Source: Bradysia coprophila (lineage: Eukaryota > Arthropoda > Insecta > Diptera > Sciaridae). From it: a stretch of DNA of 64,000 bases. Within the stretch, counting starts at the first letter, position 1. Each line of letters opens with the position of its first letter. The translations under genes and the position numbers were made by a program. Location of the stretch: NCBI RefSeq assembly GCF_014529535.1, contig NC_050736.1:3658001-3722000 (forward strand), read 5' to 3'. This document shows, in pieces, positions 23,390-37,388 of the stretch. Under the pieces are notes generated by a model. The model worked only from the letters and a program-made list of their open reading frames with translations. It was not told the origin of the DNA and made no database searches.

Positions 23390-25962
23390 TGAACTTAAGC
23401 AGAAAAATGTGAAATTTAACTAATCAAATATGAAATAATCAATAGACGAACATTCCAATAAATTGTTTTGATGAATGTGTGGTAAATGGGCCGTAAGAAA
23501 ATGCCAACAGACAAATCGGTAGGGGTTTTCTTACGGCCGGAACTTATCAAATTCAAATAACGGCGATTGATTAATATTCTGACAATCTGGAGTACACGCT
23601 CAGTGTTATTAATAGTTATAAGCATAGTTAAACGAAAGTGTTTGCTACATTGTGATTTGTTGAGTCGTAAGAAGACTCAATTCAAGACGCATATAAGTCG
23701 ATTATTTTCGACCCGTAAGTTAATTATTTATTTTTTTTTTTGTAATTATAATTGTACAAAGATAATGATAATGATAAGAAAATTATATTTGATAAAACAA
23801 AAACCTACAAGTGTTTGCAATATATTTGTGCAGGAAAAAGAGAATTATGATTTAATACAGCGTTTAGCCGATGGTGAGTTTACACTTTTGTTTTCTTTGC
23901 AAATTAATTTGATTTCCCATAAAATTATTAAGTCTATTGACTGACCGATACTAGTAAAATTTAGGTTCATATAAAGCGGTTATTATCCTTATGTATAACA
24001 AGCCGAAAACAAAAAGATGTCATTCCAATTATATTCGTCGATACGTTCGACTTTCCTGCTTCACTTATGGAACAACGTTTGTATTTATTATCTGTTGTGT
24101 TAGTGCTAGTGCCCGAGTAGCTCGAAAATTGGTTTTGTGTTAGAATTTTCGAATAATACTTTCTGATTGAATTTAAAATTCATTTGTTCGCCATGATGCC
24201 CTGAACGAACAGTTACTATATTTTCCAGTTAAAATTCTCCAAAAATGATCCACTGAGCAATTTTTTAAAAACTTTCTCGAAATTCTCTCGAGTCTTACCA
24301 ACAGCATTATTGGACGCGAACACACTTCAAAAAAGTAATTTTATGTCAACCACACTAGACCTTGCGCAAATGTTAACCAGTCAGACAACTTTGTTGTCAG
24401 GATCACATTCCTTGACCTGAGATTAACAGAGACTGCAACATGACAGTCTGCTCGTCACTGATTCAGTGCATTCTTATATTTCGAATGATAAGCTCGTCTG
24501 AGTGCAAGCTTTCTCTGTAGTTAGCCAATACAGAAGCCGAAGAAGCCCTAAATACCACTAGCACCCGATGAAACCCGTTCTTATACAAACTTATACAAAC
24601 GTTTACAAAAACTTCGGAGCACAGAGTTTTCATATTCTGATTACAAAAAATCAGGAGTAAAGACTAGAGCCTCTTCAATCATCTTACAACAAAAAGTTAA
24701 ACGAATTCTTCACCAGGTAACTATTAGATCATCAAATGGAAGAAAATCGAAAAATATCCAGTATTAACATCGGATCAATGTATAAGCAGACATTTCAATA
24801 GTAATATATTAAAATTAAAACAACAATAACATCAGCGGACTATTAAAATGCGCTATTTCAAATACCCACAATAACAAACAAACACACATCTCATTACACC
24901 TAAACTACTGTAATGGGCACCGCCGCTGATTGTATAACAACAAAAGTAAACGAGAAAATTCATCTCAAGTTCATCTGAATTCTCTCTTTCTCGTTAGAGG
25001 TGTGCACGTCGCCCGAAATCAATAGACCCGGAACTACGAAAGCCTTTTCCAACTATAAGTTGCGGAAATATAAGATACGTTATTAGATGTCTTATGATTC
25101 TCATGATGAGCTTAGGGTAAACTCTTCCACATTCACAAAGATTACACGAGAATGAGAATTGAATGCATACCAACTTACACCCGTTCTGAAATTGATTAAA
25201 AGAAAATTAATAAAATTGTGAAGACCCGACATTTTTCTTGAGTTACAAAATCCCGATTCTAAGAAATGATCCAGACTTATAGAATTTGAAAGGATTATGA
25301 TGAAACCGACAAAATCTCGACCAGCACATCTCTACAACGAGTTGAGATATTAGATTACTTCACTAAATTGTGTGTGTGTTGGTATGTGTTCATGCCGTTG
25401 AAAAAACACATGGAAGACACCTATTCAGTGAGAGAAGAGCATTATAATGCTGCGACTCTTCTATCGTTTGGTTCGGTATTAAACACATTGTTGAGACCTC
25501 ATAACAGTATAGTAAGCGTAGTCATCAGATACAAAGCAGTGTTGAAGAATTTAGTCTTCGTTTGGATGTTATATGGTATTCCATATTGAATTCGGTAACA
25601 AAAAAAAACGATTTCGTTAGAAGTTTTATTGTTTAATATGACTGACACAAATCAGTCAAATATTTTAGTAAAAGTTTAACATTCATATGACACAGCGACA
25701 TAAATCAGAAACTGATTTCAAGTGACAAAAAATTGTGGAAAAAAAATCGTAAAAAAATTTGCTGATATAGCCGAACATTTTGTTGAACAAAATTTGATAA
25801 AAAATTTAACAAATTTTTTCCATTTGTGAATCTAACTGTAATTATATCGATTTTGTGATAAGTTCTTTTTCAAGGAAAGAGAAGAACTTAGTTTTGCTCA
25901 AGTTTTGTCATCAGTTTGTCACAAACAATAGTAAAATTAGAGTAATCACTGCTAGACCAACA
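23390..25962. other. Intergenic, small hairpin only
   Basis: No gene seen. A hairpin at 23488-23540 pairs GGCCGTAAGAAAA with TTTTCTTACGGCC. The frame at 23567-23944 has no supporting motif. The remainder is AT-rich; 25850-25962 is likely the 5' UTR and promoter of the next gene. Confidence 0.4.
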
Positions 25963-28900
25963 ATGGATATGTACAAATTGATGGTAGTGCATTGGTCTAT
26001 ATTCACATTATCCATACAATTGATTTACTGTGCATCAGTTTACTCAAGTAAGTACTAGATTCATTCAATTTTGCCAATAAAAATGTTCTTCTTTTTTGAA
26101 CAATTATTGTTAGAAAAAAGAACAAAAAGGTAGGAAAACATGTTCTGCTGTTTTCAGCAAAAAATCATGGTAATACAATTTGTTGGTATTATTTAAGCGG
26201 TAACTGTGAATTCAAGTTTTTTGTTACAAGCACTCGTCTTTCTATTGCATACATGAAATAACATGAAAAACCTTAAAACCGTTTTTCAACGCTGTAACCT
26301 CTATTTTAAAGTTACAAGTAGAATGTTTTATTTATTGTTTGTCCAACGATTTATTTTTTATGCCGTATACTTAAGTACACTACACACAATTGCATGAATG
26401 TGGAAATAACATAATTTCAAATACTTAAAATTTTATTTTCGGTATGAATTTATGACACACATTTTATAATATGGAATGTATTCAAATAATATCGCATTGT
26501 TCTACTTTAATTTTACTAAATTACCGAATTGACTGGTCGCTTTAATTGTGCCGGAATTGAAAAACTATGACTGTGGGACATTAAAAACTTTATTCGGTGT
26601 TGGATTGGTACATTTATTGTATGCGTGAATAACTTTTCTCTCTGAGGGCTCAATACCGTGCCCATTTTTTTCTATTCCGTATTAAATGAATTGTACGTTG
26701 GCTGGCATAGTGTAACATATTTAGATATCGGATCAACACAAAGCAAATTTTTCTTTAAAGTAATGTGACTGCACAGCACATTCAAATGAACTTGAATTTT
26801 CATGTTCGAAGCATTAAATGCAATACAATACTTTTTGTCTAAGAACACAATGAGGCTTTATATTGTAACTTTTCTCTGTAACCTTTGTTTGTGACATCGC
26901 CATCAGTCACAGTATTGATACGGCAAATTATTATCATCATTCGTAATGCAAATTGATAAATGAAATTATTTTCCAAATAAAGGAAATAGTTAGTCAGGTC
27001 TTTATAACAGAGCTGACTCAGCAATTCTCTGTGAAAGTTCAGTTCGAGAAGTAGCGAAAAAAATCATAAAAATTACCGTTAACGTCAGTATTGTAGTAAA
27101 ACCACATGCTTTATGAGTGCTGTCTCCTTTTATAATGAATGAATGGTTTTTATGGCTGCTATATTGTGCCCCTGAGAAATACTGGTGCATGGTTCTCATG
27201 CTAATATAGTGTGTTGTTATGAGATAACTTATTGGTGTCGACATAGATGTTTAGGTTCAACCTATTTACGTTCCTTCTAATCTAAACGTGTTGCAAAGCA
27301 ATGACCGGTATTTCGTGCACTGTAAAATATTGTCACTGCATTTTATTCATATCAGAAATATATTATCCTTCACAATGTCGACGGCACGAAATATTTTTTT
27401 TTTGCATTTTTCTTTAAAAACCTGCGTGTATACGATAACAATATTGATACCTGATAACAGGCATACTCATTTCAACTTACATCCTTAAATGATATTTTTT
27501 GTTTAAATTTTACATTTCCTTTGTTATTCCCAACAGTTGTTTTCTTAATCTTTTTTGTGTTGATAAAATATTTGTTAATTTTGTGGTTGACACGGACTAA
27601 CAATAAATTTTAGGTTCTTACGTTTTGACTCATTTATATCTGTCCGTTCAATAAATAATTTTCGTTATTTTAAGTAGCACAGCCGACCAACAAAAATTAA
27701 CGAAGACGAAAAAATTTGCCCCAAAATTTATTCCAATAAATTGTTTCCAATTAAACCAAGTTGAATTGTACATAATTTGAGTTATGGCGACAATCTTCTT
27801 TTTTCTTCTTCGTGTGTCATTCAGTATTACTATGGGTGAAAATACAGGAGATTGAGCGAAAAGAGAAGATCTTACTACAGTGTGTAGTGTCTTTTTACAC
27901 ATTAATTTCATTTATTAAAACAATATTGATGAACAAGGAAATGAATTATAATTCCATGAATGAGTGTCTCATCTACCCATATCGAGCTATAAAATCGTTA
28001 AGTTGAAATTAATTGCTCTGACGATAAAGAAGACTCTTTGTAATCAGAAGTGGCACACATTATCAATATTCATTCTTTATTAGCACTTGATGCCATAAAA
28101 TTACGAAGCAACTTTCAGTTTAAGATTAAGTTATGTGTTTCGGGAGTGCAATTTTTGCTGGATATTTTCAATGCTGAAATATCGGAAATCAATTTGAAAT
28201 GTGTGTGCACTGTGTGTATACCTACTCACTTTTCCATCAATGACTTTCGGTAAAGTTTTATAGGCCCGATAAGTTTTGTTGCTAATGTTTCGTCATGCTA
28301 CTCATAAAAACTTGTTCGTGGGAATTTACGTGTGTATTCGTTGTTGTTGTTTACTTTTGTTCAGTCCTTCAAAGTGTGATATGGTGATACTAACTTACCT
28401 TCTTGAAGGTGTATTATTGCATCATATTCTTGAAATTATTAATTTCAAACGAGTCTTTAGTGTTTGAATTAGTCGGTACGATTGTTTGTAGGTTTGTTGT
28501 GTTTGCAGTGGATTAGCACAGAGGGAAAAGAAATTGTTATTTCTGTATTGAGCAAGCTAATTAATTAATCAAAAACTGCAATTGTTTGCGTTACATTGCA
28601 TTAAGCTTACACGGCATAATATTTAATTGCCGACTTTGATACTGGTGCATGTAACTGATGACTTTGTTTGAAACTTTTCTACGTTTGTCATTACTACTGA
28701 TTTAATCCACATGATTTCTGTGATGAGCTCATCGGAGTTTAATTGGTCGTTAATTGTCATCAGCCTTATTTAGCCCCTTTTTCTAATTTATTTTTCATTA
28801 AAAAAGTCTGTCATATTCAACATTTGCATATTATACGGCTAACAACGAATTAAGTAAAGAATTCCTTTTAATTTACATTTTCAAAGTGTAATGCAATGTA

Positions 28901-31900
28901 TACGCGTAACAAGTGAATATCCAAAGTGCATTAACCCTGTGTGTACACATCCAACCAGTTTTTCTCTTCTTTCTAATTATAGCATAGAAATAATCTTGAC
29001 TCTATCGCTTGTCGAGCCATAAAATTTACCTTAGTTTTGTTATGGTTTTTTTATCAATTCTCTGTGCACAACCACATTACAGATTATAGCAAGAAGTAAG
29101 TAGTGTAACGAAAACAAAATGCTTATAAGACACACATTTGTTTACGTATGTTCCCATACATACAATGCGGCCATCACTCACAGACGGTACACACACCCAT
29201 CCTTTAAATTGGCTATTGAAATGTCTTCACTCCTTCATTTTTCTTGAATTATGTTTAATAACCTCTAGTCGAGTATTGCGGCCGGTATACGGTCTATCTA
29301 GATTGATTTGATGGGTTGTTGTCTTTTTTCGCTGGTTGTTTTGAACGACAAAACAACTGATATATTCTTTGCTCTGTTGCTTAGGAACCTATTTTGCAAG
29401 TAGCGTTAGTGAATTGTATCTATGTTAACTGATGATTCAAGAAATTAACAGAAAATGTTTTCTTGTTATGCAGTTATCCAGTTGTGACGTTGAGAAATTC
29501 TGTCAAACTTTAAATGGTAAGAGAAAAGTGACGATGTCCAAATCAAATTAATTTTAATAAAAGAAAAAACATCATCTCTTTCGAACGAGTTCCATGACTC
29601 ATACGGTGTTTTTTCCGATGTTAATAAAGTACGGATTTCTCCTGCTATATGGTCAGGTTTCGTTAATTCAATCTGAAGATTCTGTATATTTGTCATCACC
29701 TAAATAATTGATTTATCCGCTTGGACATCACCCATGACTAATAAAATCCATGTGTGACGTCACAAGACAATCAGAATGAATTTAAAAATTAATCTCTTGG
29801 GTGTTCAAATTTTACGCGTCGTCATCGTGGGGTCTGTATTGACAATATTTTAGAGATCTGGAACCGACTGGTAACAAACGATAATTTGAATGAAATTTCT
29901 TATTACAAAATTAGTCACAGCATATTTATAGGTTTGCATATATATGTAGACCATCGCGGATGGTAGGTGTTGTGTTTGTTACTTTTGTGCGTTGATACCA
30001 CTTTCATTTTCACAACTGTAAAACCATCTGTTTGTATTTCGGTATGACTCGAGACGAGATAGGTATTCGATTTATAACTTGTTTCCAATATTGTTAACTT
30101 TCGAGTTCACTCAGAGTAACACCAAATAGCAGGGTCATTAATGATTGACTTTTCAAAATACCGACTCTTACACTCTGTATAAATCAAACAAATTTCAGCT
30201 GTTGCATTGACATAGAGTGAAAGAAATTGATTGTAAAATTGAATTATTTAGATTGAATGCAAGGAGAAAATATTTCAATAATAAATGCAGATTCAAATAA
30301 CCTAAGTCTTATAAAGCAATATTGCCTCGTCTATTGTGGAAGTCATGGACATCGTATTCGTAACAGTCAAGAGCTCATATTGATTTATTAGTTCTGGACA
30401 TAAAATCAGAGATGACGCGACACCTAGACCTACAGGAAATGTAAAATAAATAGATGAAAGAGTAGAGACTTCCTTCAGGGATTTTTATAACGTTCAGGAT
30501 TTTATTGAATTGTCTTACACAGTCCATCGATTATACTTGTAAATGGATTCATTGTATATATAGTACGTAATGTAACATAAGACTGAGTGACGTTTCTTCT
30601 TCGTGTTAATTTTAAACGTAAACAAATTTGACCTTGATGCTACAGTTTAGTTTTAAGTTGGCGGGCATTTTCCTATATAAATTTACAATTTACAATGAAT
30701 TACTAAAAGCTTTAAAAAAATTGCTGCTGTTGATAACTTGACTTTGCCATTATTGCTCGACTGTTTTCTAATGAATATTTTTGTAATTTATTGGAAATGC
30801 TAAAACCCAAGAAAATATATAATTTGCGTAGCTGTTTTTTCCTCAAATAGTCGTCAGTTGTTGTTTACCTGGCGTCTTGTTTACTTGATGTAAATGATGC
30901 TTTCGTCATCGTTAAGATATTACTTAATTATTTACATTCGATCTTGCTGGAAATAATAATCAGTTGGAGGTGTGTCGGTGTTTAGATGAAATGATTTGCA
31001 GGTTTTTTGTTGAAGATCCCATCCTCATCACAAGTAACAAAAATGTTATCGTGATATCCAATAATACCGTCAAGGTCAAATCAGGTGATGAGACTTCTAG
31101 CTACCCAAATTTGTCTTCATTAAAAATCTAGTTTTCAGCTCATGGAATGAATTAAATTTCGGTGAGCTCGTGTAAACTATGTGACGAAACGCGTCGTATG
31201 TTATTTGTTATTTTAATTAGAACTACATGAGCGACTGCACGTACCTCTATTGAGGTGGTTTGAGGTCAACATCTCGTTTTTTTTTTGTTAAAAAAATTGA
31301 TCATATATAACGAAGTCCTACAACAACGAAATGAATCGTTACGAAGATTGTTACACTATTTTTAGACATTGGGGAAAAATGTCTTTTGCAAAATGATGAT
31401 ATTAAAATAACATTAGAGAAACCAGTCTCGGCGATTTCTTCTGTTTTTAGTGACTTTAGTTTTTTTTTTTTGCCAGAAAAAAACTGAATCCAAACGACAG
31501 TGGAATATTTTGAATTTTTTTGTCATTCAAATAAAACAGAGATCACATTCTCACGTTATATTGCAAAAATCAAATATTTATCCGCAGAATATCTTATTTC
31601 ACAGAAATACATTGGAAAAGTTTTTGTTAATATAAACGGTGAATAAGCGGTACATTTGAGTGAATCAATTTCATTATTATCAGTTCAATCGTTGTGAGCT
31701 CATTTGATGAATGAAAATTGTGTTGCTTTTTCTAGCATATGAGATCCCAGATCCATACATCACATCATGGACGAAAAAAGAAACAACAATACTTATGTTG
31801 CATGTCGAATATGTTCATTATTGTCTATTCACGTTCAAGATATTAATTTAAATAAATTTATAAAGTGTAATATCAATTTAAACGGGTCACCTACTAATGA

Positions 31901-34900
31901 CCCGACGATATTTTTATTTGTATCTATCAATGTTCGTATATGAACGAATACGTTTGTGAATCGTTTGTGTTGAGGTTTGCGTATTTATTTTGGATGAATC
32001 GATTTACATCAATCATTGTTACATTGTTTGTTAAGCTTTACAACACTGAGTATGAAGACGATCCGATAGTTTTGAGAGTCAGGTTTTTAGCGAAATAAAT
32101 TTATTGATTGTTTACCCTAATTAATCTATTTTTCTTTCAATTTACAATTTTTATTGTTGATACAGTGAACACCATACAATATTAGCTGTTGACAGATGAG
32201 CAAAGAATGGATACGTTCATTTATCTTCAAATATTGCCCTGGAACAAATCTTTGATTTATTAGGCCAGTGGAGGTATTTTGTTATTAGAAAATTAGAATA
32301 AAATCTTTCGATTTTAGAAAGCATCTCTTCCTTAGTCCAGTTTTGTTTCCCATATTTGATGTCCGAACAGTTAGAGGGAGTGAAATTTCAGCATTAATTT
32401 GCTTCAGCTGTTTTTTTTAACAATTTTACCACTATAACGCGCGTGTATGTAGCAGCTTCAACCGTATAAACCAGTATAAACAGTTTGTATGTTTGCTTGC
32501 ATGTGTCAACTGGAACAAATTTATGCTGAAATTTCACTGTCTGTGACTGTAGATATGACAGAGTGAATTAAGTCTCACTCTATTGAGTTTTAAGAGTGTG
32601 AAGCCTAGTGGGATCATAACGTTAAACGTATCGCTACACAATTTGCAAAATCTTTTGTTAATATTTTACTTCTTTTGTTTAAAGTATTACCCAGGACTTG
32701 GTAAATAGTATATTTCAACATACCCCAATACACACAAGATGTGTGTGCACGCGCGGGCGAAGCCCAAGCGAAAACACACATCGAGTGTGTATTGGGGTAT
32801 TTTGAAAGTTATTTTTCTGTAATAGTGAGAGTGTGTTGGTGCATTCCTTCCCAACCGTTACTTTCCTTCTCGACCGTTTACTTTCCCTACCAACCGATTC
32901 ATATCATAGCTCACCAATACACTCTCACGTATACAGAAAAATCTATTACTTCATTCGTTTTAACATACGATTTGCTATACGTACAAGACCACATTACCCA
33001 GAGAAGAACGCTTATTTTTATTGTCGCCGCAGGCAACAAATGCTTAGTGGCTAGCTGTAGCTGTAGACAGCTGTTTATTCTCACACTTTTGCTTTAAAAT
33101 TTTATCTGAATTGTAATCGCTGGTGGAAAAACCTTTTTTCTTCCCGCGAGCCAAAAAACTAAGAAAACTTTCCGCTTGTTATCTTGTTAATAAAGACAAG
33201 ATTTCCTGATTTAAAGGGTTTAAAATGAAAACATTGCTTTGGTCGAAATATATCAATATTGGGAAATCTTCATAAATAAAAAGAATTGGTCGGGAAAGAA
33301 GACAGAGATATACGGCCCGACTGACGATCTAGTTGGCTCAAAAAATTTCCCGCGAGCTTAGCGCCAAAAAGGTAGGTTTTTCCACCAGCGTATGTTATGT
33401 TTAAAATTCAGAACCACTGACACCACTCGTCTATAAAATTGATATTAGATAGAGCACGTTGAACATTTCCGGAGCATAATGGTTCGATATATTTTTACAT
33501 AACTTGTTCCAAGAATATCAAATAGAATATTTAGAAGTAGAAAAAACTCGATTTATTTTATGTACTGTTTCCATTCACATGTTTCGTCGCTGGCGTGTAC
33601 GTTGATTTAAGGATTGTCTACGTCTATCACACACAATGTATTTAGCGTCGAGCTGCAGCCAATTTAATAACCATATTTGATTGTAATATTGTGGCGATAA
33701 TTTTTTTGACTACAGTGATTTGTGGTTTTCACAATGCCAATATTTTGTTAGTTAATTAAACGAAGTACATGTTTGTGGCAAATCACTTACAATATATCGA
33801 TAAAAGTATTCTAATTTCTATAACATGAAAAATGTAATATATTTCACAGCTGACCGATAATTGACGGCGTAAAGAATTGACGATATATTTATAGCATTTA
33901 AAATTATAACCTATTAGCGCTCGTCTATTAGCGAATAAATTCGATTTGATCAGAATCATTAATAATTTAAGTCGTGCGAGATATTGTAGCATTGACACAA
34001 TAAATTTTATATGTAGATGTCAGATATTCAAGCACATTTTTTCTACTCTGAGTTAGATCATGCCCCTTTTTTTCAACAGATAATTTGATTTGATTAAAAG
34101 CTCGATCGCTGCTTTTTGCTACACATTGACTTTTGCACATTGTGTGATTATTAACAAATTAAAAATTGTACGAAACGAACTTAGAAATGTTTACGTGTTA
34201 CGGCGTAAATAGCGCTTCTCTCATATGAAATATGGATTTACATTTGCCGGGCTATAACTCGGCAAAAAAAATTGAAACCACTGACGTTATGTACTAATTT
34301 TGTGTTCAGGAAGAGCTAGCGTAGTGCAATATGATAGCAAAATCAAAATCTGTTACTTCTTTTGATAAAAGTAACGTCTCGTATTTGGTACAATCTTTTA
34401 CTTCGTTTGTTTGAACATAAAATTTGACTATATAAGAGATCAGATCAATGGCTAGAACTCATTGCTTCTTTTTGTCGTCGTTGTCAACAACAGATGACGA
34501 ACCGTTCTTTCAACGGCTGTAAAGAAATTCATCATTGTTTGGTCTAAAATTGGAGTTTTAAAATTCTGAACCAACTGACTTTCTTCACCCAATATTTCAC
34601 CTTTTGCTAATCAACATTGTGACCATTACAAATAAACCAAAATTTTTCGATGGCGTCATTCAACTATTTCTTTATTCAATTTTCAGATGTCGATGTACAT
34701 GCACAACCAACGGAATCAATATGTAAAACAGATCTAAAACAATATGTGCAAGAACGAGAAGTTGAATCTAGTCTAATATACGATCTACATCCTGGAGATG
34801 TGCCATTACCATGCAGATCAGTTCTATCTGCGCCGGAATCCAATGGCTTTATCGTTCGATTGCATAAGCCGAAAGTGAAAAAGACGTACGAAACCACTCA

Positions 34901-37034
34901 CAAAAGTAGTGGTGAATCAGGACGGCGGATATGGAACGATACTAGTTGCCCATTAGAAATTGTAAGTTAATATTTACTTGGTTGCTTGTAAAACTGTTGT
35001 TGGCTTATGATATCAACATCAATTGTTAGAGTTTGTGTTCAGAAATAATTTTTCCTGTTGGGAGATCTATCAGATGTCGTTAGCCTCGTTTCGATATCAT
35101 TTACGGTTTGAAAACAGTGACTGCAATAATGAGAAAGAAACATTTTCTTTTGTATGCATTACCATTCCATTCAACGCAACATTAGCTCAACTGAATAATT
35201 ATAAAACAATCAAGGGAGTGTTATCTGTCGAAACTCAATTAAGGTAGACGAAAAGGTAATTTTAAAAACCAACTGTAAATTCAAGTTGCGCTACCGAAAA
35301 TCTTGACTGTTACTCACATTACGAGATTGATTTCTCGACCTATATTCACTTATCTCTTTAGGGAATGTGGTGGTTATCTCACTGTGTCAAGTAATGGGCT
35401 CAAGACCAGAAGTTTGTTATTAAAAACGAGCATAATTATTGAGATTAGCTCAATAGTGTTCCAAGTAAGTGCGCAGTGTACACCATATTGTCGTTAAATT
35501 CAAATTAAATATTCTCACGACAAACTTTTATTCGTTCCGTATGTTAACTACAGCAGAAGTTAGTATACTGTGTATTCTATTCATGAAAACGATACAATTA
35601 AAATTCTCAGCAAGTAACCACTTGAAACCACTGAATTATGCATGACTTGAATTTTCAATAATTTTCGTGAATTGAAGTCTCATCTGGTATGAACACCAAT
35701 TTTAATTTTACATATAAATCAGCGCTACAACCGACAAAGTCACATTTTATTGTACAAAGACGATGAAATGGCATTTAAAAAAAAACCATTCATGATTAGT
35801 CGACCTATTTCACAGCATAAGTCTGCATATGATGCACTTTGCGAATGAGGATTGATCTTAATTGATCATCACCATTACATTAAGTAATTTCTCTTCAATT
35901 TTCAAATTTAATTTCAGATTTCAACAAATGATCAGCTCATTGCACCTTGGAAAATTGATCCATGCCAATTGGAAACACATAGAATGGTAGACGAACCGGT
36001 GCGTTTACTGCCCGGTCGATTGAAGATTACCTGGAATCATTATGGAAATGTGCCTGCTTACAAATTAATTATAACCGTATTAGGGAAGGGATATCATTGC
36101 AATCAAAAAGGAAAACATCCTTGCCTACGTTTCGGGTAAAAAGAAAAAAATTGGAGGAGATATTGGTTCAATTGGAAAACTTTGTATTTTATTTTCATTT
36201 ACAGGAGTGAAGTTATGCTTTGTGTGTCAGATACATTAGTTTGCGATGGAATTAGACATTGTCCCAATGGGAATGAATATGATAGTGACGAGGATCCAGA
36301 ATTGTGCTTGAAGCACAAAAACAACATGGATTTTGTAAGTGTAACTGTAATTAAAGGCTAGAAAAATTGAAGTAATAACTCAGGTTCCAAATTCACAGAG
36401 AAAAAGTGGAAACGTTTTCCAACACATCGCAAAAGAAATTCGAAAAATTTTCCCACAAGAAGAGAATGTATCAGTTCTGACACCGCCACCAAAAATGACA
36501 ATTATCACAACGACCGAATTAGATCCGAAACGAGAAAATCGTCCGTCATTAACGCGTGGCCTGTCACGATATGGACCGTGGGGCTATTTAATGCTGGGAA
36601 TGCTGCTGTGCGGCGGTGCTTTGTTAATTTGTGGACTATGGGGTAAGTTTCAATTGCATTAATTACAGTCAGTCGACTCAAAAATTGAACAGGCTTTAGC
36701 GATGTAGTCAGTGCATCCTTTAATCTTGGCTTTGGCTGTCTAATGAACGTTCGATCTAACCCAAATTTTTATAGAATGCTGTTGTCGCCATAAAAAACCA
36801 TCAGTGCCCCCAGACTTTGATGCTTCAGCGAATGCATATTCAACGTCAGATTTTACAACCACAAATTCATCACCAGTTGACCAACAATCAGCCCCACAAA
36901 TCAATTATGATGAAATCGATCCACCACCCAGTTATGCAGCTTTATTTCCAAACCAAAAAACTACAAACGAATCAAATGGTATAAGTTCATCTGCAACAGG
37001 GGATGGACCGCCAGCCACGCTACCGACAAACTAA
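25963..37034 (+). CDS. CUB + LDL-receptor-A single-pass membrane protein, PPxY tail
   Basis: Six coding exons: 25963-26047, 34687-34961, 35918-36135, 36205-36334, 36399-36642, 36775-37034; phases agree at every junction and yield 403 residues. Residues 1-25 are a signal peptide (WSIFTLSIQLIYCASVYS). Exons 2-3 form a CUB-like domain (LPCRSVLSAPESNGFIVRL; LKITWNHYGNVPAYKLIITV) with an N-glycosylation site (NDTS). Residues 181-227 form an LDL-receptor class A module with six cysteines (MLCVSDTLVCDGIRHCPNG). A transmembrane helix spans about 299-317, followed by CCCRHKK, suitable for palmitoylation, and a cytosolic tail with DPPPSYAAL (PPxY, about 367-371). It is probably a cell-surface receptor or adaptor whose tail recruits a WW-domain ubiquitin ligase. 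AATAAA lies at 37327. It converges on the minus-strand pseudokinase gene only 354 bp away. The most 5' exon could be preceded by UTR exons. Confidence 0.85.
32720..32943. repeat. Two nested-size hairpins side by side
   Basis: 32720-32805: ATACCCCAATACACAC pairs with GTGTGTATTGGGGTAT around a GC-rich loop (GCGCGGGCGAAGCC). 32812-32943: TTTTTCTGTAATAGTGAGAG pairs with CTCTCACGTATACAGAAAAA; its loop has about 2.5 copies of a 19-20 base CCAACCGTTACTTTCC-like tandem repeat. Confidence 0.75.
33118..33390. mobile_element. MITE with CGCTGGTGGAAAAACC ends
   Basis: A 273-bp element whose left end CGCTGGTGGAAAAACCTTTT is matched in reverse complement at the right end (TTTTTCCACCAGCG at 33377-33390), with a second inner pair (TTCCCGCGAGC). 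No ORF. The target duplication is unclear. Confidence 0.75.
34341..34515. repeat. Dispersed repeat copy, best preserved
   Basis: Contains GTTACTTCTTTTG, ACTTCGTTTGTTTGAA, CTATATAAGAGATCAGA, then GTCGTCGTTGTCAACAACAG and ATGACGAACCGTT. The same order or its complement is seen at 4380, 7760, 16075, 48340 and 50073. It lies about 170 bases before exon 2 of the CUB/LDLa gene. Confidence 0.6.
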
Positions 37035-37388
37035 AATATTCGACTGATTAAATTAGTTTTAAGGAGGGTCTTATTATATAGATTTCCGTTAAGTTTAGCT
37101 TTAATCGATAGAAAACGACACTTTGAAAATGATGAATTTGTGAGTCAGTATGTATATAGGATAAGTACCAGCAATGCTAACAAAAATGTAGAAAAAAGCC
37201 GTTCATCATGTTTCAATTCAAATGTGATATATTTTGTGTTCGTTTGTAATTTACGAGCATTTTGTAATAATAATTTTTTTATGAATTAGGACGAATATTG
37301 AGTTTTACTGGCGGAGGTGCATCGAAAATAAATTAAAATTTCGTAACAACGAAAACAGGGAAAAAATCCATCCAACCCCCCGACCGTG

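Larger units (their letters stand above)
26048..34686. other. Intron 1 (8.6 kb) of the CUB/LDLa gene
   Basis: Begins GTAAGTAC after the signal-peptide exon and ends TTTTCAG before exon 2. It contains two hairpins (32720-32943), a MITE (33118-33390) and a dispersed-repeat copy (34341-34515). Open frames inside are short and unconvincing. First introns of this size often carry enhancers, but no specific site is recognisable. Confidence 0.7.

Noticed and set aside
32741..33097. 118-codon plus-strand frame
   Set aside because: It runs through two hairpin repeats and the MITE edge, so it is chance.
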